Assembly: GCF_017983445.1 (NCBI RefSeq)
Contig: NZ_JAGOBJ010000012.1
Span: 1 to 64,000, forward strand
Direction of reading: 5' to 3'
DNA from: Halomonas sp.
GTDB taxonomy: Bacteria; Pseudomonadota; Gammaproteobacteria; Pseudomonadales; Halomonadaceae
Length of the DNA stretch: 64,000 nucleotides
Shown here: positions 36,690 to 46,794 of the stretch, one piece after another
Layout: every line of letters begins with the position of its first letter
How positions within the stretch are numbered: position 1 is the first letter of the stretch
Notes under the pieces: generated by a model
Told to the model about the DNA's origin: nothing
Seen by the model: the letters and a program-made list of their open reading frames with translations, nothing else
The model's database searches: none
Translations under genes and position numbers: made by a program

Positions 36690-36810
36690 TCTAGAAAAAC
36701 GCTTATTGCTCTCCCTCTAGAAGGCCTCCGGCGCTGTGGTATTTACCCACGCAGGTTAAGCGCGCCTATTGGTTGAGAGCCATTTTACAGATTACGAGGA
36801 AACCACTGTC

Positions 36811-38367
36811 ATGTTGGACGCTAATTTAAAAAACCAGTTGAAAGCTTATTTGGAAAAAGTGACTCAACCGTTCGAGATCGTTGCGTCCCTCGATGACGGT
36901 GCCAAGTCACGTGAACTGCTGGGCCTGTTGGAAGATATCAACGGCCTAAGCGACAAAATCACGCTAAAAACTGATGGTCAGGATAGCCGTGCTCCTTCGT
37001 TTGCCCTCAACCGTCCCGGCGAAGACACCGGCGTGGTGTTTGCAGGCATCCCCATGGGACACGAGTTTACCTCTCTGGTCCTAGCACTACTGCAGGTCGG
37101 TGGTCATCCGCCGAAAACCTCTGATGAGGTGCTTAACCAAATCAAAGCGCTCGAAGGCGATATGCTGTTCGAGACCTATTACTCGCTTTCCTGCCAGAAT
37201 TGCCCCGATGTAGTTCAGGCACTTAATCTCATGGCGATCTTTAACCCCAACGTTCGCCATGTGGCGATCGATGGAGCGCTTTTCCAGGATGAAGTGGAAG
37301 AGCGGGAAATCATGTCGGTGCCGAGCATTTACTTAAACGGCAAACCGTTTGACCAGGGCCGCATGACCCTTGAGAAAATTCTGGCTAAAGTAGATACCGG
37401 TGCTGCCGAGCGCGACGCGAAAAAGCTTAGCGAAATAGCCGCTTTCGATACGCTGGTGATCGGAGGTGGCCCGGCAGGTTCAGCGGCCGCAATCTACTCG
37501 GCACGTAAAGGGATCAACACGGGCATTGCTGCAGAACGCTTCGGTGGTCAGGTAGCCGATACCATGGGTATCGAAAACTTTATTTCAGTAACCCATACCG
37601 AAGGACCGAAGCTGGTTAGCGCACTTGAAGAGCACGTCAAAGAGTACGAAGTCGACGTGATGAATCTACAGCTAGCCAACGCCTTCAAAGCGGCAGAAGC
37701 TGAAGGCGGGCTCCATGAAGTAACGTTTGCGTCGGGCGCCAAACTTAAAAGCAAAACCCTGGTACTGGCAACCGGTGCGCGCTGGCGTGAAATGAATGTC
37801 CCCGGCGAGCAGCAGTACCGTAACAAAGGCGTTGCTTACTGCCCGCACTGCGATGGCCCCTTGTTCAAAGGCAAGCGCGTGGCGGTCATCGGCGGCGGTA
37901 ACTCCGGCGTTGAAGCGGCGATTGATCTGGCCGGTATCGTTGGTCACGTTACCCTGGTCGAGTTCATGGGCGAAATGCGTGCCGACGCGGTACTGCAGAA
38001 GAAGCTTAAAAGCCTGTCCAACGTAGATGTTATCTTGAATGCTCAAACCACTGAAGTAACGGGCGATGGCAGCCGCGTTAACGGCTTGACCTATAAAGAC
38101 CGTAACACTGACGAGACCAAGAATATCCCGCTGGAAGGGATCTTTGTTCAGATTGGCTTGGTACCCAATACCGAGTGGCTGAAAGACTCGCCGATCGAAA
38201 TGACACCGCGCGGAGAGATCATTGTCGATGCCCACGGCATGACGTCGGTTCCCGGCGTATTTGCCGCAGGCGACGTCACCACGGTGCCTTACAAGCAGAT
38301 CATTATCGCCATGGGCGAAGGTGCTAAAGCATCACTTGGTGCGTTTGATTACCTGATTCGCAACTGA
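36811..38367 (+). CDS. ahpF: Alkyl hydroperoxide reductase subunit F
   Basis: A 518-residue flavoprotein. The N-terminal tandem thioredoxin-like domain carries Cys128/Cys131 (SCQNCPD); the C-terminal thioredoxin-reductase-like part has FAD and NAD motifs ([25 protein letters not shown]) and the redox pair YCPHCDG. It uses NADH to reduce AhpC. The start at 36811 ([16 protein letters not shown]) matches the E. coli N-terminus; an upstream frame from 36769 has no support. Confidence 0.95.
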   Translation: MLDANLKNQLKAYLEKVTQPFEIVASLDDGAKSRELLGLLEDINGLSDKITLKTDGQDSRAPSFALNRPGEDTGVVFAGIPMGHEFTSLVLALLQVGGHPPKTSDEVLNQIKALEGDMLFETYYSLSCQNCPDVVQALNLMAIFNPNVRHVAIDGALFQDEVEEREIMSVPSIYLNGKPFDQGRMTLEKILAKVDTGAAERDAKKLSEIAAFDTLVIGGGPAGSAAAIYSARKGINTGIAAERFGGQVADTMGIENFISVTHTEGPKLVSALEEHVKEYEVDVMNLQLANAFKAAEAEGGLHEVTFASGAKLKSKTLVLATGARWREMNVPGEQQYRNKGVAYCPHCDGPLFKGKRVAVIGGGNSGVEAAIDLAGIVGHVTLVEFMGEMRADAVLQKKLKSLSNVDVILNAQTTEVTGDGSRVNGLTYKDRNTDETKNIPLEGIFVQIGLVPNTEWLKDSPIEMTPRGEIIVDAHGMTSVPGVFAAGDVTTVPYKQIIIAMGEGAKASLGAFDYLIRN

Positions 38368-38390
38368 TCGTTAAAAACAGGCACTAAAAA

Positions 38391-38414
38391 CGGGTAGTGG
38401 TTACCCACTACCCG
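38391..38414 (+). terminator. Hairpin after ahpF
   Basis: Stem CGGGTAGTGG (38391-38400), loop TTAC, stem to 38414. It is followed by a pyrimidine-rich stretch ending in TCTTTT, so it could be a first terminator. Confidence 0.6.
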
Positions 38415-38467
38415 CTCCCCTATCTTTTAAACATAAGTTTATTTGACGTAAAAGGCCGTGACGTCAC

Positions 38468-38492
38468 GCCCGCTGCAAAGCGGGCTTTTTTT
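38468..38492 (+). terminator. Rho-independent terminator of ahpF
   Basis: Stem GCCCGCT (38468-38474), loop GCAA, stem AGCGGGC (38479-38485), then seven T residues. Confidence 0.9.
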
Positions 38493-38515
38493 ATGTCCGC
38501 CTGCTAAAAAATCCT

Positions 38516-41500
38516 TCACGTAGCCAGTGTTTGTGCCACTTGGCTTAGCCCAAACTTGTTAGATCCTTTAAATGCTACCCAATCGCCTGGTGTTAACGCT
38601 TTAGCCAGTGAGGCTTTTAACGCCTCTGTCTCATTAAAGCACTCAACTTGAGCAATGCTTTTTCTCAATTCTGGCGCTAGTGCCTGCATCTGCTCGCCAA
38701 AAAGCCATATTGTCTGAGCACCGGTTTCTATAATCTGTGCTATAAGCGCTTGGTGATAGCGCTGGCTGTCAGGGCCTAGCTCCAGCATATCAGCAAGAAT
38801 CAGATGCTTTTTACCCGTAGGCTTAGCCTTAGCTGCCTGAGAAAGCATGGCTGCCATAGAAAGCGGATTAGCGTTATAGGCATCGTCAAGAAGCGTGATT
38901 TCGCCCGTTTGCCAATTGACCAGACGCTTCTCTCCGCGCCCTTCGGGAGTTACAGCAAGCTCTAAAAACGGCAGTGAAGCCTGAACAGGCACTTTTAGAG
39001 CGTGAAGCACGCCAAGAGCTGCCAGCACATTCATTACCCAATGGCTGCCCTGACCTTTATAGTCAACCTCAATGAACGAACCCAGCAGCTTTATACGCAG
39101 AGATCCTTCTATACCGGGGTTGATCCACTGAATATCCGCCTCCGGGCGCTGCCCAAACGAGAGTATTTTTAATGAACGTTTTTTTGCCGCCGCCGACACA
39201 ACGGGCCACATCGCCATATCACGATTGATAACGGCATATGCCCCAGGCTGCATACTCTCAAATATGCGGCTTTTTCTAAGTGCTACGTTCTCGACCGTAC
39301 CGTGATACTCCAGATGGCTTGGCCCAGCATTCAAAAACACGGCGACATCTGGGCGCACCAGCGCAGTGTTCTGATGCATACGCCCTATAGCCATCTCGAT
39401 AACTTGAAAAGGCGCCTGCCAGGGTACCGAGGCTAATGTCCAGGCAATACCGTGAGGCAGATTAGCGCTATGCGTAGTTACCCCCACCTGCCCCCAAGGG
39501 TTAAGCAAGGATTTCAACAAACTGATACTGGTCGTTTTACCCGCACTGCCCGTAATGCCAACCACCTTACCGGTTAGCTGCTTTCGTGCGTAACGCCCCA
39601 AATCCAATATGGCATCATGGATATCCGGAACCTGGTAAATGGGTATGGCCAATGCGTCTAATTGATTTTCGTCGTACGGGGTTTGCGCTAGCAATAGCTG
39701 AGGTTTAAAGGGGAGCCTGCTTATATAAGAAGCGGGTATCCCTCTTTTGCTGCCTTGCTGGGTATCTCTGACGGCCACCATATGACCAGGCGACATCGTT
39801 TGAGCAGTAAAACTTAATCCTGTAGCCCTCCAGCTTTTCGTGGCTGGCTTTATAATCCACTCCCCTTGGGTAGCTTGCTGTATATCTTCGAGCGTCCAAT
39901 TAGCAGCACTAACATACGTGGGCTGCACTACTTTATTAGTCGGCATTTCATAAGATACTGGCACTACCCCACCCTGTGGCTTTAACAAATAATGCTGCAA
40001 ATAAGCCACAAAGCCCGATAAATAATGCTCAACATCATCGATACGCACACGAAAACTGTGATGGCGAATAAAAAAGCTGCCTAAGATGCGCCGGGGGTTT
40101 TGAAAGTACATGGCATATTCAGGCCAAAAATGCCCGTTGAGCAGATAGTGCGCACGGGTTTCTAGTGCGTGATAGAAACGTTTTAGGTCGATCAGCTCGA
40201 GCAGATGGCGATACTCCGTCTGCTGCTGCAAGCGGCTGATCATCTTATGCGCGGCCATCATGAGTTCAAGCAGAGTGGGAAAGGTGGTAATTCGCTCTTC
40301 TACAAACGCCAGATACCCGGCCACGTTTTGAATACCAAATCGATAATAACGCTCTTCAGGCCGGTAAAGCGTCAGTTCATTAACGCAGTAACTCAACCAG
40401 TGATCGTGGGCTTTCCAATGCTGTTTAGCGATAAAATATTCGAAGGCTTTTTCCACCACTGCAAGCCAGCGATCATCCTTGGTTAAACCGTATAAACGCA
40501 TTAAACCAAACGCGGCTTCGCCATCGTAATAAATGATGCGAAAGGTATCTTTAACGCTTAAGTCGGTTGCGTTAAGTACATGTGTAAAACCACCCATGAC
40601 GGGGTCTTGCAACTGACGGATGCCTAATGCTAATTGTTCCATTAAAGGTACATAGCGTTCGTCTGCGGTTAGCTCAGTGTATTTACTTAGCGCCAGCAGC
40701 GCGACTCCACTACCACCTAGCTTGATTTCATCATTAACTTCGACCAGATAGGTAACGCTTTCGCCCTTATGCTTTAAGGTACGCAGCAGCTGTGTCGTTA
40801 GGTAATTCAGCGCTTTATCAATGGCTCGTTTAAGCGTTTCGCTGCGCGTTACTTCCCAGGCTTCCAGCATGCTATAAATACTGCTGGTATGACGAAGGGT
40901 ATTATAGGTATTGATTTCACGGTCAAAACACGGGTGCAGTCCATAAATAAACGAGCCATTTTCCTGCACTTGGGCAGCCAGAAACTGGCTAGCATCGTCG
41001 ATTAGCGTATGCGCTGTCGGTGCGTCCAAGGGCTCAAGCATTCGCCGACCGGTATGACGCCCCTCTTTTCCTCCCGTATGCTCGTAAAGTCGCAGCGGCT
41101 TCTGCCCTGCTTCTAAGAAGAGTGCCTGCGTGGTAAACGTATACACGGGATGCTCGGGCGCAAAATCAAGCGCCACGTTCTTTCCATAGCGTTTTCTTGC
41201 ATAGCGGGAAAAGTTGTTTTCGTTGATGCGCGCATGGGCCACCTGGCTGCCAGCATAAAGCATCGCGTTTGCATTTAGTTCTTGCTCAAGGAAGGCGATG
41301 TTCCCCTGCGAATCTAAAGCGATGCCTTGACGAAAATAGTTACGCTTATACTGCTTAAGCACTCCCGCTAACGTCTGCCACGTATGCGCTTCAAGTTGGC
41401 TGGCCCAGTCAACTCTTAACCAGCGCACATTTTGGGTGTTTGTCGCGTAACGCTGTAACTGCTGCGTCAGGGCTAACCAGATATCCTCCAGCTTATCTCC

Positions 41501-41776
41501 GCTTGCATTCACAACGCTGGCACGCTGAGTGCCATCCGTCAGCGATATAAACACATGCAACGTTTGGCCGGGCGGCTCGTCGTTTAACGCCTCAACCAAT
41601 GCATGACGGGCAGCTAACAGGCTTTCGCTTAGAGGCATTGTGGGTACGTTGGCTGGCTCGAGGGAAAGCGCCGATGCTTTAGGCACCTGCAACGCAGGTT
41701 TAGCTGCAACCTTGTTATGTCTGCGCTGTGCACGCTTCGCTAGTTTTAAGCTTTTCGAGCCGAACGATTTGGCCAT
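38516..41776 (-). CDS. Large fusion: unknown N-terminus, alpha/alpha-toroid-like region and MurF-type Mur ligase
   Basis: A 1086-residue cytoplasmic protein with no signal peptide. Residues 1-30 are very basic; 50-240 unassigned; 255-600 a helical repeat region with motifs such as NTYNTLRHTSSIYSMLEAWE and YYDGEAAFGLMRLYG, like (alpha/alpha)-barrel enzymes. Residues about 620-1086 read as a full MurF-like ligase: N-terminal domain, P-loop GITGSAGKTTS (740-750), SHLEYHGT (820-827), Lys835 at the carbamylated-lysine position, and LLDDAYNANPLSMAAM (962-977). MurF normally has about 450 residues. No neighbours share an operon. It is unlikely to be the housekeeping MurF, which sits in the mra cluster. 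Substrate unknown. Confidence 0.75.
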   Translation of the reverse strand: MAKSFGSKSLKLAKRAQRRHNKVAAKPALQVPKASALSLEPANVPTMPLSESLLAARHALVEALNDEPPGQTLHVFISLTDGTQRASVVNASGDKLEDIWLALTQQLQRYATNTQNVRWLRVDWASQLEAHTWQTLAGVLKQYKRNYFRQGIALDSQGNIAFLEQELNANAMLYAGSQVAHARINENNFSRYARKRYGKNVALDFAPEHPVYTFTTQALFLEAGQKPLRLYEHTGGKEGRHTGRRMLEPLDAPTAHTLIDDASQFLAAQVQENGSFIYGLHPCFDREINTYNTLRHTSSIYSMLEAWEVTRSETLKRAIDKALNYLTTQLLRTLKHKGESVTYLVEVNDEIKLGGSGVALLALSKYTELTADERYVPLMEQLALGIRQLQDPVMGGFTHVLNATDLSVKDTFRIIYYDGEAAFGLMRLYGLTKDDRWLAVVEKAFEYFIAKQHWKAHDHWLSYCVNELTLYRPEERYYRFGIQNVAGYLAFVEERITTFPTLLELMMAAHKMISRLQQQTEYRHLLELIDLKRFYHALETRAHYLLNGHFWPEYAMYFQNPRRILGSFFIRHHSFRVRIDDVEHYLSGFVAYLQHYLLKPQGGVVPVSYEMPTNKVVQPTYVSAANWTLEDIQQATQGEWIIKPATKSWRATGLSFTAQTMSPGHMVAVRDTQQGSKRGIPASYISRLPFKPQLLLAQTPYDENQLDALAIPIYQVPDIHDAILDLGRYARKQLTGKVVGITGSAGKTTSISLLKSLLNPWGQVGVTTHSANLPHGIAWTLASVPWQAPFQVIEMAIGRMHQNTALVRPDVAVFLNAGPSHLEYHGTVENVALRKSRIFESMQPGAYAVINRDMAMWPVVSAAAKKRSLKILSFGQRPEADIQWINPGIEGSLRIKLLGSFIEVDYKGQGSHWVMNVLAALGVLHALKVPVQASLPFLELAVTPEGRGEKRLVNWQTGEITLLDDAYNANPLSMAAMLSQAAKAKPTGKKHLILADMLELGPDSQRYHQALIAQIIETGAQTIWLFGEQMQALAPELRKSIAQVECFNETEALKASLAKALTPGDWVAFKGSNKFGLSQVAQTLAT

Positions 41777-41976
41777 CTGACGTTCCTTATTGCTTGCCGT
41801 TTACACCGTTAGTAGAGCACAAAGGCCTCGCCTTATAGTCAGGCAAAGCGAACAGCTTAACAGCAGAATACTACATCATGACTAACTAAGAAGAGGCGCC
41901 ACAACGATTGGTGAGCACTTTAAAAGAGAGGATAAGACAATCAATAAAACACGAACGTGAAAGTTAGATCATCATG

Positions 41977-42726
41977 TCAAGGCGTACAAACCAAGCATGC
42001 AGGGTCACGCGGTACTTTAAAATGCCGCCACTGGCCACGCAGGCCATCAAAGGTAGAAAGCCCTTGGTGGGTTTGCCCTGCTCCACTAAGAAGCTTGAAA
42101 GCTTCCACAGCCTGAAAACAGCCAATCAACCCAACCAGCGGCGCCATTACCCCGCTTTCAGCACAGCTAAGCGCCTCGTCCCCCATATCGTCGGGTGGAT
42201 AAAGGCAGGCATAGCAGGGGCAGTCAGGGTCACGCGGATCGAATACGGCTAGCTGTCCCGAAAAACGAATGGCGGCACCGGAGACTAAGGGAACCCCCGC
42301 TTTTTGCGCAGCGGCATTAATAGCGTAGCGGCTGGAAAAGCGATCAGTGCAATCCAAGACCACATCGGCAGAAGCTACTAGCTGCGCCAACTTATCACCG
42401 TCGGCGTATTCCTCAATCGCCGTAATATGGCATTCGGGGTTAAGCGCCTGCATGCTCGCTTTGGCGGACGCCGCCTTATTATGTCCAATGCTTGTCTGCT
42501 GATGGGCAATCTGGCGCTGCAGGTTCGATAGCTCGACCGTATCGGCATCGGCAATCGTAATCCGCCCAACGCCTGCCGCCGCTAAATAAAGCGCTACCGG
42601 GGAGCCTAGCCCGCCCGCCCCAATAATCAGTGCATGGGCGTGACGCAGGCGCTCCTGCCCCTCAATATCCACTTCCGGAAGCATGATCTGGCGGCTATAG
42701 CGCAGCAGCGCCTGGTCGTCCATCAT
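41977..42726 (-). CDS. moeB: Molybdopterin-synthase adenylyltransferase MoeB (HesA/MoeB/ThiF family)
   Basis: A 249-residue E1-like enzyme that adenylates the C-terminus of MoaD or ThiS. ATP motif GAGGLGSPVALYLAAAGVG, YSRQIMLPE at the N-terminus, and zinc cysteines in CPCYAC and CLVC are present. ThiF cannot be ruled out by sequence alone; context (after prmC) favours MoeB. Start ATG 42726, 4 bases after the lrp stop; a longer frame from 42825 lies inside lrp. Confidence 0.85.
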   Translation of the reverse strand: MMDDQALLRYSRQIMLPEVDIEGQERLRHAHALIIGAGGLGSPVALYLAAAGVGRITIADADTVELSNLQRQIAHQQTSIGHNKAASAKASMQALNPECHITAIEEYADGDKLAQLVASADVVLDCTDRFSSRYAINAAAQKAGVPLVSGAAIRFSGQLAVFDPRDPDCPCYACLYPPDDMGDEALSCAESGVMAPLVGLIGCFQAVEAFKLLSGAGQTHQGLSTFDGLRGQWRHFKVPRDPACLVCTP

Positions 42727-42730
42727 CGGA

Positions 42731-43231
42731 TTATTTATCCTCAAATTCATCGAATTCAGGCACATGCAGGCTAAAGCTTTCTTTAACTTCCTCCATGACC
42801 ACATAACTCTTGGATTCTTTAACACCTGGGAGAGTCAGCACTACATCCCCCAACAGCTGGCGATAAGCGGCCATTTCAGGAATGCGGCATTTCAGAATGT
42901 AGTCAAACTGACCGGAGACCAGATGGCACTCCTGAATTTGCGGCAGTTTTTCCACGGCACGCCGAAATTCATCAAACACAGCGGGCGATTGGGTTTCCAG
43001 ACTGATTTCCACAAAGACCAGTAAATTGGCCTTCAGCGCCTGCGGATCAAGTATCGCCTGATAGCCCCGAATAACGCCCGCCCGCTCCAGCCGTTTCACA
43101 CGCTCCAGGCAAGGGGTTGTGGATAACCCAACCTCAGATGCCAGATCCACATAGGAAATTCGCGCATTCTCCTGCAGGCAACGCAGTATTTTAAGATCGA
43201 TTCGGTCCAGCGTTCTATTCTTAGGTTTCAT
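42731..43231 (-). CDS. Lrp/AsnC-family transcriptional regulator
   Basis: A 166-residue regulator with an N-terminal helix-turn-helix (LDRIDLKILRCLQENARISYVDLASEVGLSTTPCLERVKRLE) and a C-terminal ligand-binding (RAM) domain. It has a size and sequence close to Lrp itself, so it may be the global leucine regulator. It lies between prmC and moeB, which is not its usual place. The start at 43231 (MKPKNRTLDR) is preferred to 43243. Confidence 0.88.
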   Translation of the reverse strand: MKPKNRTLDRIDLKILRCLQENARISYVDLASEVGLSTTPCLERVKRLERAGVIRGYQAILDPQALKANLLVFVEISLETQSPAVFDEFRRAVEKLPQIQECHLVSGQFDYILKCRIPEMAAYRQLLGDVVLTLPGVKESKSYVVMEEVKESFSLHVPEFDEFEDK

Positions 43232-43306
43232 GGCAGGATCCATTGCTGATGAATCAGGCGATTAATGAAGGCGTATCAGACACGGCTTTATTCAATAATA
43301 ACCGAG

Positions 43307-44155
43307 TTAAATCTTTCCCAGCGTAATCCGCTCGTTCCCACCCAGGTCGCGCACACTTTCAACGTTTTGATAGCCCGCCTGGCTAAGCGCTGCGCGCACC
43401 TCTGCCGCCTGGCGGTAGCCATGCTCCAATAATAGCCATCCCGAGGGTGCCAGATACTGCGGCGCTGTGGCTATTAAATGCGCCAGATCCGCCAAACCAC
43501 CGGCATCGGCCACTAATGCGCTGGTCGGCTCAAAGCGCACATCGCCAAGACGCAGGTGCGGGTCATCAGCCGCGATATAAGGTGGATTACTGACAATCAG
43601 GTCAAACCGTTCAGCGGGGGCATCCAATTGTTCAAAAACGCTGAACCAATCGCTCTGCATAAACTGCGCGTTGGCAATATTCAACTGCGCAGCGTTGGTT
43701 TGGGCCAGGGCAACGGCCTCGGGGCGCAGGTCGACGCCCACTACCTGCCACTCTGGCTGCTCACTCGCAAAGGCAAGCGCAATGGCGCCGGTACCGGCGC
43801 CTAAGTCCAGCAGCCGCCCGGTTTTCGAGGTGACGCGGTTGAGAGCCGCTTCTACCAGTGTTTCCGTATCCGGCCGGGGGATTAGCGTATCGGGCGAGGT
43901 CGCCAACCGCAGCCCCCAGAATTCGCGCTCACCGGTCAGGTAAGCCACCGGCTGGCCCTGAGCACGCGCCGCCACCAGGGCATCAAAGCGGGCATGCTCC
44001 CACGGCGGGCAGTCACGATCACCCCAGGTATAGAGCCATGTGCGGTTACGCGCAATGACATACCCAAGCAGCACTTCGGCATCCAGACGAGGAGACGTCG
44101 ATCCGGCAGTTTTTAGACGCGCGGCCGCTGCCTGCAATAGTGCATCAAAGGTCAT
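43307..44155 (-). CDS. prmC: Release-factor glutamine methyltransferase PrmC
   Basis: A 282-residue SAM-dependent enzyme that methylates the GGQ glutamine of the release factors, the product of the gene upstream. Motifs: LDLGAGTGAIALA and the catalytic NPPY (SNPPYIAADD). It overlaps prfA by 1 base (TAATG on the minus strand). Confidence 0.95.
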   Translation of the reverse strand: MTFDALLQAAAARLKTAGSTSPRLDAEVLLGYVIARNRTWLYTWGDRDCPPWEHARFDALVAARAQGQPVAYLTGEREFWGLRLATSPDTLIPRPDTETLVEAALNRVTSKTGRLLDLGAGTGAIALAFASEQPEWQVVGVDLRPEAVALAQTNAAQLNIANAQFMQSDWFSVFEQLDAPAERFDLIVSNPPYIAADDPHLRLGDVRFEPTSALVADAGGLADLAHLIATAPQYLAPSGWLLLEHGYRQAAEVRAALSQAGYQNVESVRDLGGNERITLGKI

Positions 44156-45243
44156 TACGCGTCCTGAAGCGCCGAAAGCTGTTCAGCTTGATACTCATGA
44201 ATCAAAGGTTCGATGACGTCATCCAACTGCTCGCCGCTAACCACTTCATTGAGCTTATAAAGCGTCAGGTTGATGCGGTGATCGGTAATCCGCCCTTGCG
44301 GGAAGTTATAGGTACGGATACGTTCGCTGCGGTCTCCCGAGCCCACCAGCGAGCGTCGGGCATCGGCCTGCTCCTGGCGCTGGGTGTCCACGGCATTACG
44401 TTTCAGCTTGGCAGCCAGCAGCGACATGGCTTTCGCGCGGTTTTTATGCTGGCTACGTTCTTCCTGGCACTCAACCACAACGCCGGTGGGCAGGTGGGTA
44501 ATCCGGATAGCCGAATCGGTGGTGTTAACGTGCTGACCACCGGCACCGCTTGAGCGGTAGGTATCAACGCGCAGATCCGATGATTTGATATCGATATCGC
44601 TGACGTCATCGACTTCCGGCATCACCGCCACCGTGCACGCCGAGGTATGAATACGCCCCTGAGACTCCGTCGCCGGTACGCGCTGCACCCGATGCGCGCC
44701 GGACTCAAACTTCAAACGCGCATAAACGCTATCGCCCTTCACACGGGAGATAACCTCTTTATAGCCGCCATGCTCGCCGTGGTTAGCGCTGACGATTTCC
44801 ACGCGCCAGCCGCGCTTTTCAGCGTAGCGGGAGTACATACGAAATAAGTCACCGGCAAAAATAGCCGCTTCATCGCCTCCGGTGCCTGCGCGCACTTCCA
44901 AAAATACGCCGCGGCCGTCGTCGGGGTCTTTAGGTACTAGCAAGCGTTTTAGCTCAGCGTCCAGCGTCTCGAGTTGCTCGCGGCCTTCGCTAATTTCCAT
45001 TTCAGCCAATTCGCGCATGTCAGGATCATCATCCCGACTTAGCTGCTCCGCCGCCTCAATGTCGTTTTCTACACCACGATAGCGCTGCCAGGCCGCCACA
45101 AGCTCGTCGAGCTCGGCGTATTCACGTGAATAGTCGCGAAAGCGCTGCTGATTATTAATGACCTCGGGTTCAGACAGCAGCATCGCCAGCTCTTCAAAAC
45201 GTTCGGTAAAGCTGTCGAGGCGTTGGCGCAAGGTATCTTTCAT
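44155..45243 (-). CDS. prfA: Peptide chain release factor 1
   Basis: A 362-residue release factor for UAA and UAG. The codon-recognition tripeptide PAT is in [14 protein letters not shown] and the catalytic GGQ in [14 protein letters not shown]. It overlaps hemA by 4 bases (ATGA). Confidence 0.97.
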   Translation of the reverse strand: MKDTLRQRLDSFTERFEELAMLLSEPEVINNQQRFRDYSREYAELDELVAAWQRYRGVENDIEAAEQLSRDDDPDMRELAEMEISEGREQLETLDAELKRLLVPKDPDDGRGVFLEVRAGTGGDEAAIFAGDLFRMYSRYAEKRGWRVEIVSANHGEHGGYKEVISRVKGDSVYARLKFESGAHRVQRVPATESQGRIHTSACTVAVMPEVDDVSDIDIKSSDLRVDTYRSSGAGGQHVNTTDSAIRITHLPTGVVVECQEERSQHKNRAKAMSLLAAKLKRNAVDTQRQEQADARRSLVGSGDRSERIRTYNFPQGRITDHRINLTLYKLNEVVSGEQLDDVIEPLIHEYQAEQLSALQDA

Positions 45244-46550
45244 GCGGGCGTATTATCCTTCTGACGGTTAGCCTTGGGCGCGGTTTTTTCAAAGGCAGGT
45301 TTAACAGGCAATAGCAGGCGTGGTGCGGCGTCTAGCAGTTCATGGTGCTCTTGTGAGGCCGCATCGCGTATCGCCTGGGTAGGCTCGTGCATCAAGCGGT
45401 TGGCCAATTGATGGGCCAGGCGCTCAATCACTTTGGTCGGATCCTCGCCACGAGCCAGACGCTCTAGCGCCTGATCACGCGATTGATCGCGCAGGCTTTC
45501 ACCGTGCTGGCGGTAATCACGAATCAGTTCACCGCCGTTGCGAATACGTTTTTCATGCTGCCAACTGCCAACGCCGTGTTCAATCAGCGACTCGGCCTGA
45601 TCAGCAGCGACCTGACGATAGCGCATGTTCTCTTCGATGACTTCTTCCAGATCATCGACCGTATAGAGAAACACATCGGCCAGCTCGCCTACTTCGGGCT
45701 CGATATCGCGTGGCACGGCGATATCCACCATAAACACCGGGCGGTGGCGGCGCTTCTTGAGTGCGCGTTCCACCATCCCCTTGCCCAGAATCGGCAGTGG
45801 CGATGCGGTAGAAGAAATAACGATATCGGCCTCTTCCAACGCGGTCGGAATTTCAGGCAGCGTAATCGCCTTACCACCCAGTTTGGCGGAAACCAGCTCG
45901 GCACGCTCGCGCGTCCGGTTAGCGACGGTGAGTTCACGCACGCCGGCTTCGTGTAAATGACGAGCTACCAGCTCGATAGTTTCACCTGCGCCGATCAATA
46001 GCGCCCGGGCACGGCTAAAGTCATCAAAAATCCGGCTGGCCATACTTACCGCGGCATAGGCTATAGATACCGGGTTCTTGCCGATCCCGGTTTCTGTGCG
46101 CACCTGCTTGGCAACAGCAAACGTGTGCTGAAACAGTCGCTCAAGCTCGCCACCCAGCCCTTGCATTTGGCGGGCCTGCTGATAAGCGTCCTTCAATTGC
46201 CCGAGGATTTGCGGCTCGCCGAGCACCATGGAGTCAAGCCCAACGGCCACACGCATTAAATGGCGCGCGGCGTCGTTGTCTAGATAGTGGTATGCACAGC
46301 GTGTCAGCTCATCAATACTTAAATTGTGAAAGCGGCTCAGCCATTCAAGAACAGCTCGCTCACCGGCAGCATCCGTTACACAATAGAGTTCCGTGCGGTT
46401 GCACGTTGAGAGCACCGCAGCTTCACTAATTTGTGGCAAGCCACGCAGTTGCTCCAGCGCGTTTTGTAACTGCGCCGGTGTAAAGGCTACCTGCTCGCGT
46501 ACATCTACGCTTGCAGTACGATGATTGATTCCCAGGGCAAGAAGCGTCAT
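45240..46550 (-). CDS. hemA: Glutamyl-tRNA reductase HemA
   Basis: A 436-residue enzyme that starts tetrapyrrole synthesis by reducing glutamyl-tRNA. The catalytic Cys is in [16 protein letters not shown]-binding motif [16 protein letters not shown] near residue 185, and a C-terminal dimer helix region. It heads hemA-prfA-prmC and is divergent from the TPR lipoprotein gene. Confidence 0.95.
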   Translation of the reverse strand: MTLLALGINHRTASVDVREQVAFTPAQLQNALEQLRGLPQISEAAVLSTCNRTELYCVTDAAGERAVLEWLSRFHNLSIDELTRCAYHYLDNDAARHLMRVAVGLDSMVLGEPQILGQLKDAYQQARQMQGLGGELERLFQHTFAVAKQVRTETGIGKNPVSIAYAAVSMASRIFDDFSRARALLIGAGETIELVARHLHEAGVRELTVANRTRERAELVSAKLGGKAITLPEIPTALEEADIVISSTASPLPILGKGMVERALKKRRHRPVFMVDIAVPRDIEPEVGELADVFLYTVDDLEEVIEENMRYRQVAADQAESLIEHGVGSWQHEKRIRNGGELIRDYRQHGESLRDQSRDQALERLARGEDPTKVIERLAHQLANRLMHEPTQAIRDAASQEHHELLDAAPRLLLPVKPAFEKTAPKANRQKDNTPA

Positions 46551-46794
46551 GCGGTATGCGTCTTCGCTAGTGGTTCGGTCGTCACGTCGCTATCGGTCTT
46601 GAAGTCTCGGTGTTTTACGTCTTACGCTGGCGAACGTAAGTCTTGGCAGCGGCTCTGAATACTCAATTGCGCTTACCTGCCTGCCTTTCAAGGCCAACTA
46701 TTCTATCACAGCACACTAACATCTGGCGCACACCACTTTGCCGCAGCCAGTCAAGCCGCTATGCTGAGCATTCGGCCACTTAAATGAGAGACGC

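Noticed and set aside
37672-38235. 187-codon minus-strand open frame
   Set aside because: It is antisense to the well-supported ahpF gene and has no ribosome site.
38516-41776. The 1086-residue gene considered as two genes wrongly joined, with murF separate
   Set aside because: One uninterrupted frame covers the whole length with no internal ribosome site or stop near the start of the Mur-ligase part.
38516-41776. Cyanophycin synthetase as identity of the fusion protein
   Set aside because: Cyanophycin synthetase has an ATP-grasp domain before the Mur-like domain; I see no ATP-grasp motifs in the N-terminal part here.
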